Part shown: positions 55,068-64,000 of the stretch, in pieces
Numbering within the stretch: position 1 is the first letter of the stretch
Layout of the letters: every line of letters begins with the position of its first letter
DNA from: Cognaticolwellia mytili
GTDB lineage: Bacteria > Pseudomonadota > Gammaproteobacteria > Enterobacterales > Alteromonadaceae
Assembly: GCF_002104475.1 (NCBI RefSeq)
Contig: NZ_NBOF01000003.1
Location: 248,001 to 312,000, forward strand
DNA length: 64,000 bases
Reading direction: 5' to 3'
Made by a program: the position numbers and the translations under genes
The notes under the pieces: model-generated
The model's database searches: none
Seen by the model: only the letters and a program-made list of their open reading frames with translations
Told to the model about the DNA's origin: nothing

Positions 55068-55313
55068 TCAAGAAACAGCCATTTCTAATTCAACAATTTG
55101 TTCAGCGATTAATTCAATTTTAGCTGACATTAAGGCTTGAGCATCGTATAAACCACGATTGTAATAAACAGCGCCTAACTCTTTAGTGAAAAAATCTAAT
55201 AGAAAATCAGCATCAAATTGGCCAAGCTCTTGGTCTAATTCACGCTCAAAGTAGCGCTGTAATTTATCGATTAATAGTGTTTTTTCGGTATTAGTAAATT
55301 TTATTTCCGACAT
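55068..55313 (-). CDS. DUF2164 family protein
   Basis: 81 residues. The pattern LLIDKLQRYFERELDQELGQFDADFLLDFFTKELGAVYYNRGLYDAQ is the full DUF2164 signature. No function is known. It is on the same strand as nnrS, about 108 bp upstream, and may be its own unit since the FNR-like site lies between. Confidence 0.9.
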   Translation of the reverse strand: MSEIKFTNTEKTLLIDKLQRYFERELDQELGQFDADFLLDFFTKELGAVYYNRGLYDAQALMSAKIELIAEQIVELEMAVS

Positions 55314-55402
55314 TAATGAGTATTCCTTTAGTGAACTGTCTACAGTTTAACGCGTTTGCATTATACTGAAAATAAGACTCAAGATAAGAAAGGCTAGGTT
55401 AA

Positions 55403-55534
55403 GTGAATAAATCATCGTTCAAACAATGGTGGCATACCGACTGTCAATTTTGTCGTAAGTCGCGAATGATCATTCTCTGGCTTATCTTAATGTTAATCGC
55501 TGATGGAATGTGGTTTGGTTTAATTATTCATTAG
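55403..55534 (+). CDS. Small membrane protein with CxxC motif (43 residues)
   Basis: GTG at 55403 with AGG upstream (aaggctaggttaa). The product has WWHTDCQFCRKS (C14, C17), then a hydrophobic span (about 22-43: MIILWLILMLIADGMWFGLIIH). It ends 28 bp before iscX on the same strand, so co-transcription is likely. The CxxC near the membrane could bind a metal or Fe-S ligand, but this is speculation. Short length keeps confidence moderate. Confidence 0.55.
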   Translation: MNKSSFKQWWHTDCQFCRKSRMIILWLILMLIADGMWFGLIIH

Positions 55535-55562
55535 TAAAACTTTTAAATATTAAGGAGATATT

Positions 55563-55763
55563 ATGGGCTATCGTTGGACAGACTCATTAGAATTAGCACT
55601 AGATTTAATTGAAGCACACCCTGACGTTGACCCAATGAAACTGCACTTTCCAGAATTAATGCAGTGGGTGATAGCATTAGAAAACTTTGATGATGATCCC
55701 AAGCATTGTGGTGAACGTGTATTAGAAGCTATTCAATTAGCATGGATATCTGAGGCTGATTGA
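55563..55763 (+). CDS. iscX: Fe-S assembly protein IscX
   Basis: 66 residues, the exact size of E. coli IscX. GYRWTDSLELALDLIEAHPDVDP and ALENFDDDPKHCGERVLEAI match the family, including the acidic surface used to bind IscS. IscX modulates the iron and sulfur supply to IscU. In many genomes iscX ends the isc operon; here it stands away from any isc gene. AAGGAG precedes the ATG. Confidence 0.95.
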   Translation: MGYRWTDSLELALDLIEAHPDVDPMKLHFPELMQWVIALENFDDDPKHCGERVLEAIQLAWISEAD

Positions 55764-55904
55764 TTTGAAAAAAAGTTGATGTATTTCGTTAATATTTAGC
55801 TAATTGGCTGTTTCGTAAGCTTGTATTGACTTATACTGTTTTGCAATATCACCATTATGAATTTTCATTATTCAGTAACCATATAGTTAATATAAAACAT
55901 TATT

Positions 55905-57614
55905 ATGATAAGAAATAAAAAACGTCCGTTATATATCCCTTATGCAGGTCCAAGCTTATTGGAGACTCCATTGTTAAATAAAGGTAGTGCTTTTGATGAA
56001 GAAGAGCGCACCAACTTTAACCTAATGGGACTATTGCCTCCTCGTTATGAAACTATCGATGAGCAAGTTGAACGTGCTTACATGCAATATAGTAAGTTCC
56101 AAACTGACTTAAATAAGCATATTTATTTACGTGCTATTCATGATAATAATGAGACATTATTCTTTAAATTGGTACAAGCACATTTACCTGAGATGATGCC
56201 GATCATCTACACGCCAACTGTTGGTGATGCTTGTGAACAGTTTTCAGATATCTATCGTAGCTCTCGTGGGCTGTTTATCTCATATGAAGATAGACACAAT
56301 ATGGATGATATTCTACGTAATGCCACCAAAGACAAAATAAAAGTGATTGTAGTTACTGATGGCGAACGCATTTTGGGTCTAGGTGACCAAGGTATCGGTG
56401 GCATGGGTATTCCTATTGGTAAATTGTCACTTTACACCGCTTGTGGTGGCATTAGCCCAGCGTACACTCTGCCAGTAATGTTAGATGTTGGTACTAACAA
56501 CGAAAAGTTATTGAACGACCCTATGTATATGGGACGTCGCCATAAACGTATTAATCAAGAAGAATACAATGAATTTGTCGACATGTTTATTCAAGCCGTT
56601 AAGCGTCGATGGCCGCATGTGTTATTACAATTTGAAGATTTTGCCCAGCCGAATGCAACACCATTGCTTACTAAGTATCGTGATGAAATTTGTTGTTTCA
56701 ATGATGATATTCAAGGAACCGCTTCAGTAACTGTTGGTACCTTACTCGCCGCATGTCGTATCAAAGGCAGTCGGTTAGACCAAGAAACCACGCTTTCACA
56801 GCAAAAGGTTGTTTTTGTTGGTAGTGGCTCAGCGGGTTGTGGTATTGCTGAACAAATTATTGCACAAATGATCAGTGAAGGTATTTCTGCAGAACAAGCA
56901 CGTAGTCAAATTTTTATGGTCGACCGTTTTGGTTTGTTAACTGACGGTATGGCTGATTTACGTGATTTCCAACAAAAACTAGTGCAATTACCCACTGCTG
57001 TTGCAAACTGGGACATCTCAGGTGAATACGCAACATTACTCGATGTGATGAATAATGCGCAACCTGATATTCTTATTGGCGTTTCAGGTGTGCCGGGCTT
57101 ATTTACTGAACAAGTGATTAAAGCGATGAAGTCACATTGTCCAATGCCGATTGTTTTCCCATTAAGTAACCCGATTAAACAAGTGGAAGCAACACCCGAG
57201 CAAGTGGTGAATTGGACTGAAGGTGAAGTGATTATTGCCACAGGTAGTCCATTTAAACCTGTTGAATATCAAGGTAAAACTTTTCCAATTGTACAATGTA
57301 ATAATAGCTATATTTTCCCAGGTTTGGGCTTAGGTATTGTTGCGGCGAATATTAATCGCGTGACCGATGAAATGTTAATGGCTGCCAGTGAAACGCTTGC
57401 ACAAGCTTCACCACTAGCAAATACCGGACAAGGTGAGTTATTACCACCACTGACAGAAATTGCTAACTTAAGCCGAAAAATAGCCTTTGCTGTCGCGCAA
57501 ATCGCTTTTGAACAAAATCACGCAATGCGACTTGATGATGAAAGTTTATTAGCGAAAATAGAGCGAAACTTTTGGCAACCAGAATATCGCAAATACCGTC
57601 GTAGTAGCGTTTAA
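55905..57614 (+). CDS. maeA: NAD-dependent malic enzyme (ScfA/MaeA type)
   Basis: 569 residues, close to E. coli MaeA (565). Decarboxylates malate to pyruvate with NAD. The N-terminal [24 protein letters not shown], the substrate-site [26 protein letters not shown], the divalent-metal [12 protein letters not shown] and the NAD-binding [16 protein letters not shown] are all intact. Its own transcription unit, 141 bp after iscX. Confidence 0.95.
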   Translation: MIRNKKRPLYIPYAGPSLLETPLLNKGSAFDEEERTNFNLMGLLPPRYETIDEQVERAYMQYSKFQTDLNKHIYLRAIHDNNETLFFKLVQAHLPEMMPIIYTPTVGDACEQFSDIYRSSRGLFISYEDRHNMDDILRNATKDKIKVIVVTDGERILGLGDQGIGGMGIPIGKLSLYTACGGISPAYTLPVMLDVGTNNEKLLNDPMYMGRRHKRINQEEYNEFVDMFIQAVKRRWPHVLLQFEDFAQPNATPLLTKYRDEICCFNDDIQGTASVTVGTLLAACRIKGSRLDQETTLSQQKVVFVGSGSAGCGIAEQIIAQMISEGISAEQARSQIFMVDRFGLLTDGMADLRDFQQKLVQLPTAVANWDISGEYATLLDVMNNAQPDILIGVSGVPGLFTEQVIKAMKSHCPMPIVFPLSNPIKQVEATPEQVVNWTEGEVIIATGSPFKPVEYQGKTFPIVQCNNSYIFPGLGLGIVAANINRVTDEMLMAASETLAQASPLANTGQGELLPPLTEIANLSRKIAFAVAQIAFEQNHAMRLDDESLLAKIERNFWQPEYRKYRRSSV

Positions 57615-57687
57615 ACCTTAAAGTTAGGCGAGTATCTAGCCCTAGCTACTCGCGTAACATTCCATTAACTCACGACATATGTGGTAT

Positions 57688-58671
57688 TTAGCGTGTCATT
57701 TTTTTCACAAAAACAACAACGAAAAGTGCAATAGTAAAGCTACCGGTGAATGCTTCGATAGCGGCAATAGCGCGTGATACTCCTACAGGAGTAAAATCGC
57801 CATAACCTAGAGTTGTAAATGTGACGACAGAGTAATATAGGCTAGAAAGGAAAAAATTAAAATTATCCATTGGTGTTTTAATAGGGTCATATGCTAGATG
57901 CTCTCCCTGATAATTTAAGCCTGTAAAGGTATATAGTATTGCGCAAAACAATATCAATAATATAGATATTCCTACAATACGAAGTGGATCCTCTCCATAG
58001 CCGCAAAATAGGTCAACCAATTTTGAGGTTATGCGTTTCATACTATATTTAGGCATTTGCATACGGCGCATTGTCAGTTCTTTTTGTATGAACTTCCCTG
58101 CTAGGATAAATATTCCTTCTTGCTCAGAGTGCTTTCTTAAATCACGATAAATTTCTTCTGCTTGTTCAAAGTAATCAATTGCTTGTTCTAGTTTGTTTTT
58201 TTTGAGCAAGTTTTTTGCTTTGTATTCCTGACTAAGTTTCCTTCCTATTTGAATATTTTCTATTTTACATCCTTTCCACTTTGCACCTAGTAAATTGGTT
58301 CCCTTCAGGTTTGCACAGTTGAGCTTTGCATTTTTTAAATCAGCCTTCATTAAGCTGGCTTTATTGAGCTTTATATTAAACAAGTGAGCACCAAATAAAT
58401 TTGCTCTGTAAAAGTCTGCATAGGAAAAGTCATAGCCTATTTTGTTGTTATGATTAACAAGATCAATATAACTTAAATCGGCATGTTTCAAAGAAATCCC
58501 ACGAGTTAGACCTCCTGCTTTTACATAGTCAACTAGTGCTTGTTTTACTTCGTCTCCTATTTTATCAATAGTGGAGTCATGCCAGTAACAATAACCACTG
58601 CAGTTACTTTCTTCTTGACAAATATATCCCTGAGGATCGTTGTATTGGCAGAGAGTATTAATTTTTTTCAT
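57688..58671 (-). CDS. Pentapeptide-repeat protein with two-span potassium channel domain
   Basis: 327 residues. N-terminus is Cys-rich (CQYNDPQGYICQ, CSGYCYWHD), then pentapeptide repeats (about 60-140: ADLSYID, ADFYRANLFGAHLF, ASLMKADLKNAKLNCANLKGTNL), a helical linker, and at the C-terminus two membrane spans around a pore loop with the filter TTLGYGD. The filter implies K+ selectivity (ion_trans_2 type). The pentapeptide helix would sit in the cytoplasm as a regulatory domain, and the N-terminal Cys/His set could bind zinc. Gating signal unknown. Confidence 0.8.
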   Translation of the reverse strand: MKKINTLCQYNDPQGYICQEESNCSGYCYWHDSTIDKIGDEVKQALVDYVKAGGLTRGISLKHADLSYIDLVNHNNKIGYDFSYADFYRANLFGAHLFNIKLNKASLMKADLKNAKLNCANLKGTNLLGAKWKGCKIENIQIGRKLSQEYKAKNLLKKNKLEQAIDYFEQAEEIYRDLRKHSEQEGIFILAGKFIQKELTMRRMQMPKYSMKRITSKLVDLFCGYGEDPLRIVGISILLILFCAILYTFTGLNYQGEHLAYDPIKTPMDNFNFFLSSLYYSVVTFTTLGYGDFTPVGVSRAIAAIEAFTGSFTIALFVVVFVKKMTR

Positions 58672-58717
58672 AATTTGAGTATAGTTAGAGGATCTAATTC
58701 CTCAAATTACACTGTCA

Positions 58718-58885
58718 TTATTTATTAAGCAGCGATGTAGATTGCCAATAGCCAAAAATAAAAGTATCTAACAGAAGCTCCTTTCTTGCGTTTATCCAGC
58801 TTCCATGTGAATACATCATAATTTGAATAGACTGTAAGTTGCCTTGAGGATCAACTGCCTTTAAGGCCGAAGTAAAATGATAGCC
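58718..58885 (-). pseudogene. Possible degenerate coding remnant upstream of the channel gene
   Basis: A 55-codon minus-strand frame without a start codon, beginning after an in-frame TAG at 58886-58888 and continuing upstream in the same frame. It reads like protein (GYHFTSALKAVDPQGNLQSI, SWINARKELLLDTFIFGYWQ) and ends at TAA 58718. No family recognised. It may be the tail of a gene lost by mutation, or chance. Confidence 0.35.
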
Positions 58886-58909
58886 CTAGGAATTTGGCTT
58901 TAATTCATC

Positions 58910-58915
58910 TATAAT
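58910..58915 (+). promoter_or_regulatory. Candidate -10 element of ndk
   Basis: TATAAT 53 bp upstream of the ndk ATG, followed by CGCGCC. The -35 box is not clear. Confidence 0.3.
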
Positions 58916-58967
58916 CGCGCCAAAATTTATACACCAATTTTATTTAAAATTTATATAAGGGCTTATC

Positions 58968-59399
58968 ATGGCTATCGAACGTACTTTTTCTATCGTAAAA
59001 CCAGACGCAGTTGCTAAAAACTTCATTGGTCAAATCTACAACCGTTTTGAAACTGCTGGTTTAAAAATTGTTGCATCAAAAATGATTCACTTAAGCCAAG
59101 AAAAAGCTGAAGGTTTCTATGCTGAACACAGCGAACGTCCTTTCTTTGGCGCTTTAGTTGAGTTCATGACTTCTGGTCCTGTTATGGTTCAAGTTTTAGA
59201 AGGCGAAAACGCTGTTCTTAAAAACCGTGAAATCATGGGGGCTACTAACCCTGCTGAAGCACTTGCTGGTACTATCCGTGCTGATCTTGCTGATAGCATT
59301 GACGAAAATGCTGCTCACGGCTCTGATGCTTTAGAATCTGCTGCACGTGAAATAGCATACTTCTTCGCAGACGAAGAAATTTGTCCACGTACTCGTTAA
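58968..59399 (+). CDS. ndk: Nucleoside diphosphate kinase
   Basis: 143 residues, as in E. coli. Balances NTP and dNTP pools by transferring the terminal phosphate through a phospho-His. The active-site His is H117 in [12 protein letters not shown]. The start [18 protein letters not shown] is typical. A strong terminator follows at 59466. Confidence 0.98.
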   Translation: MAIERTFSIVKPDAVAKNFIGQIYNRFETAGLKIVASKMIHLSQEKAEGFYAEHSERPFFGALVEFMTSGPVMVQVLEGENAVLKNREIMGATNPAEALAGTIRADLADSIDENAAHGSDALESAAREIAYFFADEEICPRTR

Positions 59400-59465
59400 T
59401 TTTAAACTTTACATAATAGCGCAGTAAAATATTTACTCGCTTGATGTAGTTTAAAAATTAATTTG

Positions 59466-59499
59466 AAGGATTTTACTGGTTAAACGGTAAAATCCTTTT
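59466..59499 (+). terminator. Terminator after ndk
   Basis: AAGGATTTTAC and GTAAAATCCTT form an 11-base stem with a T-run after, 67 bp downstream of the ndk stop. Confidence 0.8.
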
Positions 59500-59656
59500 G
59501 TCTATTTTAAGGCAATATAAAAGTGAATGTTTTAACTCATTGGCATGCTGTTGAGAATATTGACTTTTGTATGATTTATACCCACTAAATTGTTTGCTTT
59601 ATGTAAAAAGCGTACAATTCATTCTGTAATTTTGTAGTGTTGAGAAACTTTTTATC

Positions 59657-60802
59657 ATGAGTGACGTAATCGAAGTAGTAACCCCAGTAAAGAAGAAAGT
59701 TAATTTACTGAACCTTGATCATCAAGGTATGCGTGAATATTTTGCATCAATTGGTGAGAAGCCATTTCGCGCTGATCAAATCATGAAGTGGATGTATCAC
59801 TTTGGCTATGATGACTTTGAGTTGATGACCAACTTAAATAAAAAACTACGTGAAAAATTACAACGTGATACTGAAATTAAAGCACCTGAAATTGCTGAAA
59901 AGCAAGTTTCAGAAGACGGTACTATCAAGTATGCCTTACGTCTAGAAGGTGGCCAGGAAGTTGAAACTGTGTGGATCCCAGAAAATGGTCGTGCCACTTT
60001 GTGTGTTTCTTCGCAGGTAGGTTGTGCTCTCGAGTGTACATTTTGTGCAACCGCTCAGCAGGGCTTTAACCGAAACTTATCAATGAGTGAAATTATTGGC
60101 CAAGTTTGGCGTGTAGCTAATGATATCGGTGCAACTCGTATTGCTGGTACTCGACCCATAACGAATATTGTCATGATGGGTATGGGCGAGCCTTTATTAA
60201 ATATGAAAAATTTAATTCCAGCATTAGATACCATGCTAAATGACTTAGGATACGGCTTATCTAAACGTCGTGTAACGGTTAGTACTTCCGGCGTTGTTCC
60301 TGCATTGGATATGCTAAAAGAAAAAGTTGATTGTGCTTTAGCTATTTCTATCCATGCACCGAATAATGCGTTGCGTGATGAACTGGTACCGATTAATAAA
60401 AAATATCCATTGGAAGACTTTTTAGCTGCAGCAGCTCGTTACATTGATGGTTCAAAAGCAAATAAGCAAGCAACGATTGAATATGTCATGCTTGATCATG
60501 TTAACGATAGCACTGAGCAAGCACATGAGCTGGCACATGCTTTAAAGGATTTGCCGAGCAAAGTTAACCTGATCCCATTTAATCCTTATCCAGGCTCACC
60601 ATACAAGCGTTCGAGTAATTCTCGTATTGACCGTTTTGATAAAGTGCTACAAACATACGGTCTGACTGTGATCACACGCCGTACTCGTGGTGATGATATC
60701 GATGCCGCATGTGGACAATTAGCGGGTGATGTTTTAGATAGAACCAAACGTGCAGGAAAAAAAGAGCTAAAAGCAGAATCAATTTCGGTGAAAATAGTTT
60801 AG
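59657..60802 (+). CDS. rlmN: 23S rRNA A2503/tRNA A37 methyltransferase RlmN
   Basis: 381 residues. Radical-SAM enzyme that methylates C2 of A2503 in 23S rRNA and A37 of some tRNAs. The cluster motif [14 protein letters not shown] (CxxxCxxC) is present, as are [13 protein letters not shown] and the C-terminal segment [13 protein letters not shown] with the catalytic Cys. RNA-binding N-terminal domain at about 15-95. First of a run rlmN-pilW-rodZ-ispG with short gaps. Confidence 0.97.
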   Translation: MSDVIEVVTPVKKKVNLLNLDHQGMREYFASIGEKPFRADQIMKWMYHFGYDDFELMTNLNKKLREKLQRDTEIKAPEIAEKQVSEDGTIKYALRLEGGQEVETVWIPENGRATLCVSSQVGCALECTFCATAQQGFNRNLSMSEIIGQVWRVANDIGATRIAGTRPITNIVMMGMGEPLLNMKNLIPALDTMLNDLGYGLSKRRVTVSTSGVVPALDMLKEKVDCALAISIHAPNNALRDELVPINKKYPLEDFLAAAARYIDGSKANKQATIEYVMLDHVNDSTEQAHELAHALKDLPSKVNLIPFNPYPGSPYKRSSNSRIDRFDKVLQTYGLTVITRRTRGDDIDAACGQLAGDVLDRTKRAGKKELKAESISVKIV

Positions 60803-60845
60803 ATTCGATAACAAATCATTATAACTAAGTGACTTCTCTTTTATT

Positions 60846-62231
60846 ATGAACTTATTATCACCGATATTTATTGTGTTACTGACGATGCTTTTGCTGTCGG
60901 CTTGTGTAACGCAAAATTACGGTAACGATAAAAATACGCCAATAATCGAAAATGAAGCTAGTAATGATGAAATAGCCATGACCAGAATAACTCTGGGTCT
61001 AGGCTATTTAAAAATGGGCAATACTCAGCAAGCTAAATTGAATTTAGAAAAAGCGAAACATTTCTCGCCTAATTTAGTGCAAGTATATAGTGCCTTTGCC
61101 CATTATTACGAAACTGTTGAAGAACCCGGTTTAGCTATTAAAGCTTATGAGAAAGCCTTAGGACTTGATGGCGAAGACGCGGATACGCTGAATAATTATG
61201 GTGTATTCTTGTGTCGACAAGGACAATATGTAGCGTCAGAGCAGAAAATACTAAAGGCTATCGCTATTCCAAGCTATCTTCTGGTCGCTCAAAGTTATGA
61301 AAATTTGGCGTTATGCCAATTAAAAGCTGAACAATATGGTAAAGCAAAGTATTATCTTGAAAAGGCAATAGCTCATAGCCCTAATAGAGCGAGCTCGTTA
61401 TTACAAATGATGCAGTTGCTGTACGCTAAAAATGACTATGAATTAGCACAAACCTACCTATATCGTTATGAAAAAGTGACTCGAAGAATAACAGCTAATG
61501 CTTTAGCATTAGCTTTTAAAATTTTTCAGAAGCAAGATAATAAAAATGCGGCAAAGAGTTATGGCGACATGTTAGTGAAAATGTTCCCACACTCTTCTGA
61601 GGCTAAGCAGTACATTTTAAATGAACTTTATTATATTGAGGCAGACAAATTAGCGGAGGCTTACCAAGCGTCACTGAATGCTGGCGACAGTAACAAACAG
61701 GAGAAGCGTGTTGTGATTTTGTCACCTAAAAAGTCGATAGCCACAAATAGCGCGAATTTAACTGTTAATGGTTTAATACCTATTTTGTCGAATTCAGTAA
61801 GACTAACGACTGAGCAAAAGAGTAAACTGGATAAATTTGCATTTGAGAGAGAGCAATTAACACATTCGAAAAATTTGCTAGGCAAACGCTTAAATAAATC
61901 ACAGGTAGAAAATGAGCCATCAGTAGTTACTAGACTAAAAAATACAGTTAATAGAATTAGTGATAATGCTATTGCTCATGAAGTAAAAGATATTAGAGTT
62001 GAAAAGAGTAAGTCAATACTTGCGACTTCATTACCTATTCATATCGTTAAAAAAGGCGATAACTTATTTTCAATTTCTAAACAATACAATATATTAATGA
62101 AAAGTATTGTACGTTGGAATAAACTACGCAGTCCGTATGTTTTAATTATTGGTGATGTACTATATCTTGCTGAGCCAAAGTCAGTATCAGTACATTCAGA
62201 AGAGCAAAAATTAGATGAAGCAAGAGAGTAA
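60846..62231 (+). CDS. pilW: PilW/PilF-like pilotin lipoprotein with TPR repeats and C-terminal LysM
   Basis: 461 residues. N-terminal lipoprotein signal with lipobox LLSAC, so it is expected in the outer membrane. TPR repeats at about 48-240 (ITLGLGYLKMGNTQQAKLNLEKA, YGVFLCRQGQYVASEQ) match the type IV pilus stability protein PilW, which helps PilQ assemble. The C-terminal 50 residues form a LysM domain (IHIVKKGDNLFSISKQYNI, LIIGDVLYL) that could bind peptidoglycan. Standard PilW is about 250 residues, so this is a fused or extended form. It overlaps rodZ by 17 bases. Confidence 0.88.
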   Translation: MNLLSPIFIVLLTMLLLSACVTQNYGNDKNTPIIENEASNDEIAMTRITLGLGYLKMGNTQQAKLNLEKAKHFSPNLVQVYSAFAHYYETVEEPGLAIKAYEKALGLDGEDADTLNNYGVFLCRQGQYVASEQKILKAIAIPSYLLVAQSYENLALCQLKAEQYGKAKYYLEKAIAHSPNRASSLLQMMQLLYAKNDYELAQTYLYRYEKVTRRITANALALAFKIFQKQDNKNAAKSYGDMLVKMFPHSSEAKQYILNELYYIEADKLAEAYQASLNAGDSNKQEKRVVILSPKKSIATNSANLTVNGLIPILSNSVRLTTEQKSKLDKFAFEREQLTHSKNLLGKRLNKSQVENEPSVVTRLKNTVNRISDNAIAHEVKDIRVEKSKSILATSLPIHIVKKGDNLFSISKQYNILMKSIVRWNKLRSPYVLIIGDVLYLAEPKSVSVHSEEQKLDEARE

Positions 62232-63258
62232 CATCTTGAAAATTGAAAACGATATATCAACAGAAATCCCTGATGATATTGAAGTAGTAGGTCCTGGTCG
62301 CATGCTTATTGAAGCACGTGAAACTATGGGACTTAGCCAACAGCAAGTCGCAGATAAATTAAATTTCCGTATTACTTTAGTGCAAGGTATTGAAACTGAA
62401 AAGTTTGATCTGACTTTACCCGCAGCATTCAATCGCGGCTATCTAAAAAATTATGCCAAGTTAGTTAATGTTTCACAAGATGACATCTTGAATAGTTATG
62501 ATCAATTAGGCGTTGCACAACGACAATGTGACGAAATGCAAAGTTTTTCAAAAGGAACGGAAAAGCAAGCTGAGCATAATATGCTAATGTGGATCACCTA
62601 CTTGATTTTAATCGCCTTAATTACCGCAACAGTTGTATGGTGGTATCAAGTGCCTTCTACTCAACCAATGGCTGTGTCAGTAAATGGTATTAGTGACGCA
62701 GATAATACGAGCAAGGTGATTAACGTCAATGATGTTAGTGCGAACAATAGCGAAACACAAGAAAGAGAAATTAGTGCTGATGATATCGCAATTAACCAAA
62801 TAACGAATAAGTTGCCGCCAGTAGCTGATGAGAAAGTTGCTGAATTAGATACAAAAGCTTTAATAACAACATTGGATACCTCTATTAGCGGTGAAGTAAC
62901 GGCGGATGAAAATAATGATGAAGGCATTAATAGTAATATTACTGTGCTTACATCATTAGTAAACAGCTCGAATACTCAAGAAAATATTGGTGAATCAGAC
63001 GTGACGGCTGTACTTGCAAAGCTTATTTTTACTTTTTCAGGTGATTGCTGGGTGAATATTTATGATGCAACTGGCGAGCGAGTTGCTTGGGGTGTCAAAA
63101 AGTCAGGTTATGTTATGCGATTTTCAGGGCTAGCACCTTTTAATGTTACCCTCGGTAGGCCTGAATTAGTACAAATTGAATACAATGATGTCGCGGTTGA
63201 TATGGCTGGCTTTAATGTTGGCAATATAGCGAAGTTTTCACTGCCGCTAAAACCGTAG
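62215..63258 (+). CDS. rodZ: Cytoskeletal protein RodZ
   Basis: 347 residues. N-terminal Cro-like HTH (about 25-95: LIEARETMGLSQQQVADKLNFRITLVQGIE) that binds MreB, one membrane span (about 123-142: MLMWITYLILIALITATVVWWY), a low-complexity Asn/Ser/Asp periplasmic linker, and a C-terminal DUF4115 domain (LIFTFSGDCWVNIYDATGERVAWGVKKSG). Maintains rod shape. ATG at 62215 lies inside pilW, giving coupling; a TTG at 62236 is an alternative start. Confidence 0.93.
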   Translation: MKQESNILKIENDISTEIPDDIEVVGPGRMLIEARETMGLSQQQVADKLNFRITLVQGIETEKFDLTLPAAFNRGYLKNYAKLVNVSQDDILNSYDQLGVAQRQCDEMQSFSKGTEKQAEHNMLMWITYLILIALITATVVWWYQVPSTQPMAVSVNGISDADNTSKVINVNDVSANNSETQEREISADDIAINQITNKLPPVADEKVAELDTKALITTLDTSISGEVTADENNDEGINSNITVLTSLVNSSNTQENIGESDVTAVLAKLIFTFSGDCWVNIYDATGERVAWGVKKSGYVMRFSGLAPFNVTLGRPELVQIEYNDVAVDMAGFNVGNIAKFSLPLKP

Positions 63259-63315
63259 TACTTCACATAGAGCCTTATTAATATCATTTTATAACTGTAA
63301 GATTATTGAAATATT

Positions 63316-64000
63316 ATGTTTAAAGAATCTCCAATTATTCGTCGAAAATCTCGCCAAATCATGGTCGGTAATGTTCCTGTTGGTGGTGATGCCCCGATTA
63401 CAGTGCAATCAATGACCAACACACTAACGACTGATGTGGTAGCAACCGTGGCGCAAATTAAAGCGCTTGAAGCTGTTGGTGCCGATATTGTTCGTGTTAG
63501 TGTGCCGACAATGGATGCCGCTGAGGCGTTTCGTGAAATAAAACGCCAAACAAATATTCCCTTGGTTGCTGATATTCACTTTGATTATCGTATTGCGCTA
63601 AAAGTAGCGGAATATGGCGTCGACTGTTTACGCATCAATCCTGGTAATATCGGCCGTGAGGACCGTGTTCGCTCAGTGGTGGAGTGCGCTCGTGACAATA
63701 ATATTCCGATTCGTATTGGTGTTAACGGCGGTTCATTAGAAAAAGATATTCAAGAAAAGTACACTGAGCCGACACCTGAAGCGTTACTAGAATCAGCGAT
63801 GCGTCATGTTGATATTCTTGATCGCCTTAACTTTCATGAATTTAAGGTCAGTGTTAAAGCCTCTGATGTGTTTTTAGCTGTTGGCGCATATCGATTACTC
63901 GCCAAGCAAATAGATAATCCATTGCACTTAGGTATTACTGAAGCGGGTGGTTTACGCTCGGGCTCAGTAAAATCTTCTGTTGGACTTGGTTTATTATTAT
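63316..64000 (+). CDS. ispG: 4-hydroxy-3-methylbut-2-enyl diphosphate synthase IspG, N-terminal part
   Basis: The frame starts at ATG 63316 and is still open at the window edge (about 228 residues visible of some 370). It begins [36 protein letters not shown] and continues [27 protein letters not shown] and [10 protein letters not shown], all typical of IspG (GcpE). The enzyme is the penultimate step of the MEP isoprenoid pathway and carries a 4Fe-4S cluster whose Cys ligands lie beyond the edge. It follows rodZ by 57 bp, the usual order. Confidence 0.96.
   Translation, partial: MFKESPIIRRKSRQIMVGNVPVGGDAPITVQSMTNTLTTDVVATVAQIKALEAVGADIVRVSVPTMDAAEAFREIKRQTNIPLVADIHFDYRIALKVAEYGVDCLRINPGNIGREDRVRSVVECARDNNIPIRIGVNGGSLEKDIQEKYTEPTPEALLESAMRHVDILDRLNFHEFKVSVKASDVFLAVGAYRLLAKQIDNPLHLGITEAGGLRSGSVKSSVGLGLLL

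Overview
The window is AT-rich chromosomal DNA from a marine gammaproteobacterium of the order Alteromonadales, most likely Colwelliaceae (Colwellia or Thalassotalea-like). This rests on gene content and order: rpsU-yqeY-dnaG-rpoD divergent from tsaD; plsY; folB-folK-uppP; the thrLABC operon; ndk, then rlmN-pilW-rodZ-ispG; and small families typical of the order (DUF3083-like, DUF3718, DUF2164, RMF, YebG). The genus is an inference; no rRNA gene lies in the window.

Region 1 (1-7505) is an accessory island ending at the 3' end of a tRNA-Ile2(CAU) gene. It holds the end of a patatin-like phospholipase gene, an ArdC-like zincin protein, a large HelD-like SF1 helicase with an inserted PD-(D/E)XK-like nuclease segment and three C-terminal zinc fingers, a relic of an IS3-type transposase, an HNH endonuclease and a P4-type integrase next to the tRNA. 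The zincin/helicase pair is the best candidate in the window for an undescribed (probably anti-phage or anti-plasmid) system. The other island boundary lies left of the window.

Region 2 (7756-12668): a GlyGly-CTERM surface protein diverges from an MbnP/MbnH pair (copper-linked four-Cys protein plus di-heme enzyme). Region 3 (12794-21417): core information-processing genes (sigma-70, primase, YqeY, S21, TsaD) and envelope/folate genes. An intra-operon terminator separates yqeY from dnaG. Region 4 (21651-27540): acyl-CoA dehydrogenase, an orphan betaine-type binding protein, a CnoX-like thioredoxin/TPR protein, msrA with MetJ-like operators, and conserved hypotheticals. RMF (27823-27996) follows.

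Region 5 (28116-35207): a seven-gene molybdenum operon (moaA-mobA-moaB-modA-modB-modC-moeB, minus strand) diverges from moeA, with a candidate Moco riboswitch leader and an FNR-like site in the shared upstream region. Region 6 (35240-42086): hydrolase, dbpA, DUF3718 protein, SOS-controlled yebG with a perfect LexA box, YgjP-type metalloprotease, and a response regulator/CheC/diguanylate cyclase operon.

Region 7 (42193-47142): the threonine operon with a Thr/Ile-rich leader peptide and attenuator. It is followed by 203-bp tandem repeats, the second of which is split by a 262-bp MITE with TA duplication; shorter relatives of the MITE occur at 21472 and 50474. Region 8 (47945-58671): ung, a class V aminotransferase, GNAT, FAD oxidoreductase, 2-hydroxyacid dehydrogenase, nnrS with an FNR-like site, DUF2164, iscX, malic enzyme and a pentapeptide-repeat potassium channel. 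Region 9 (58968-64000): ndk, rlmN, pilW (with LysM), rodZ and the start of ispG.
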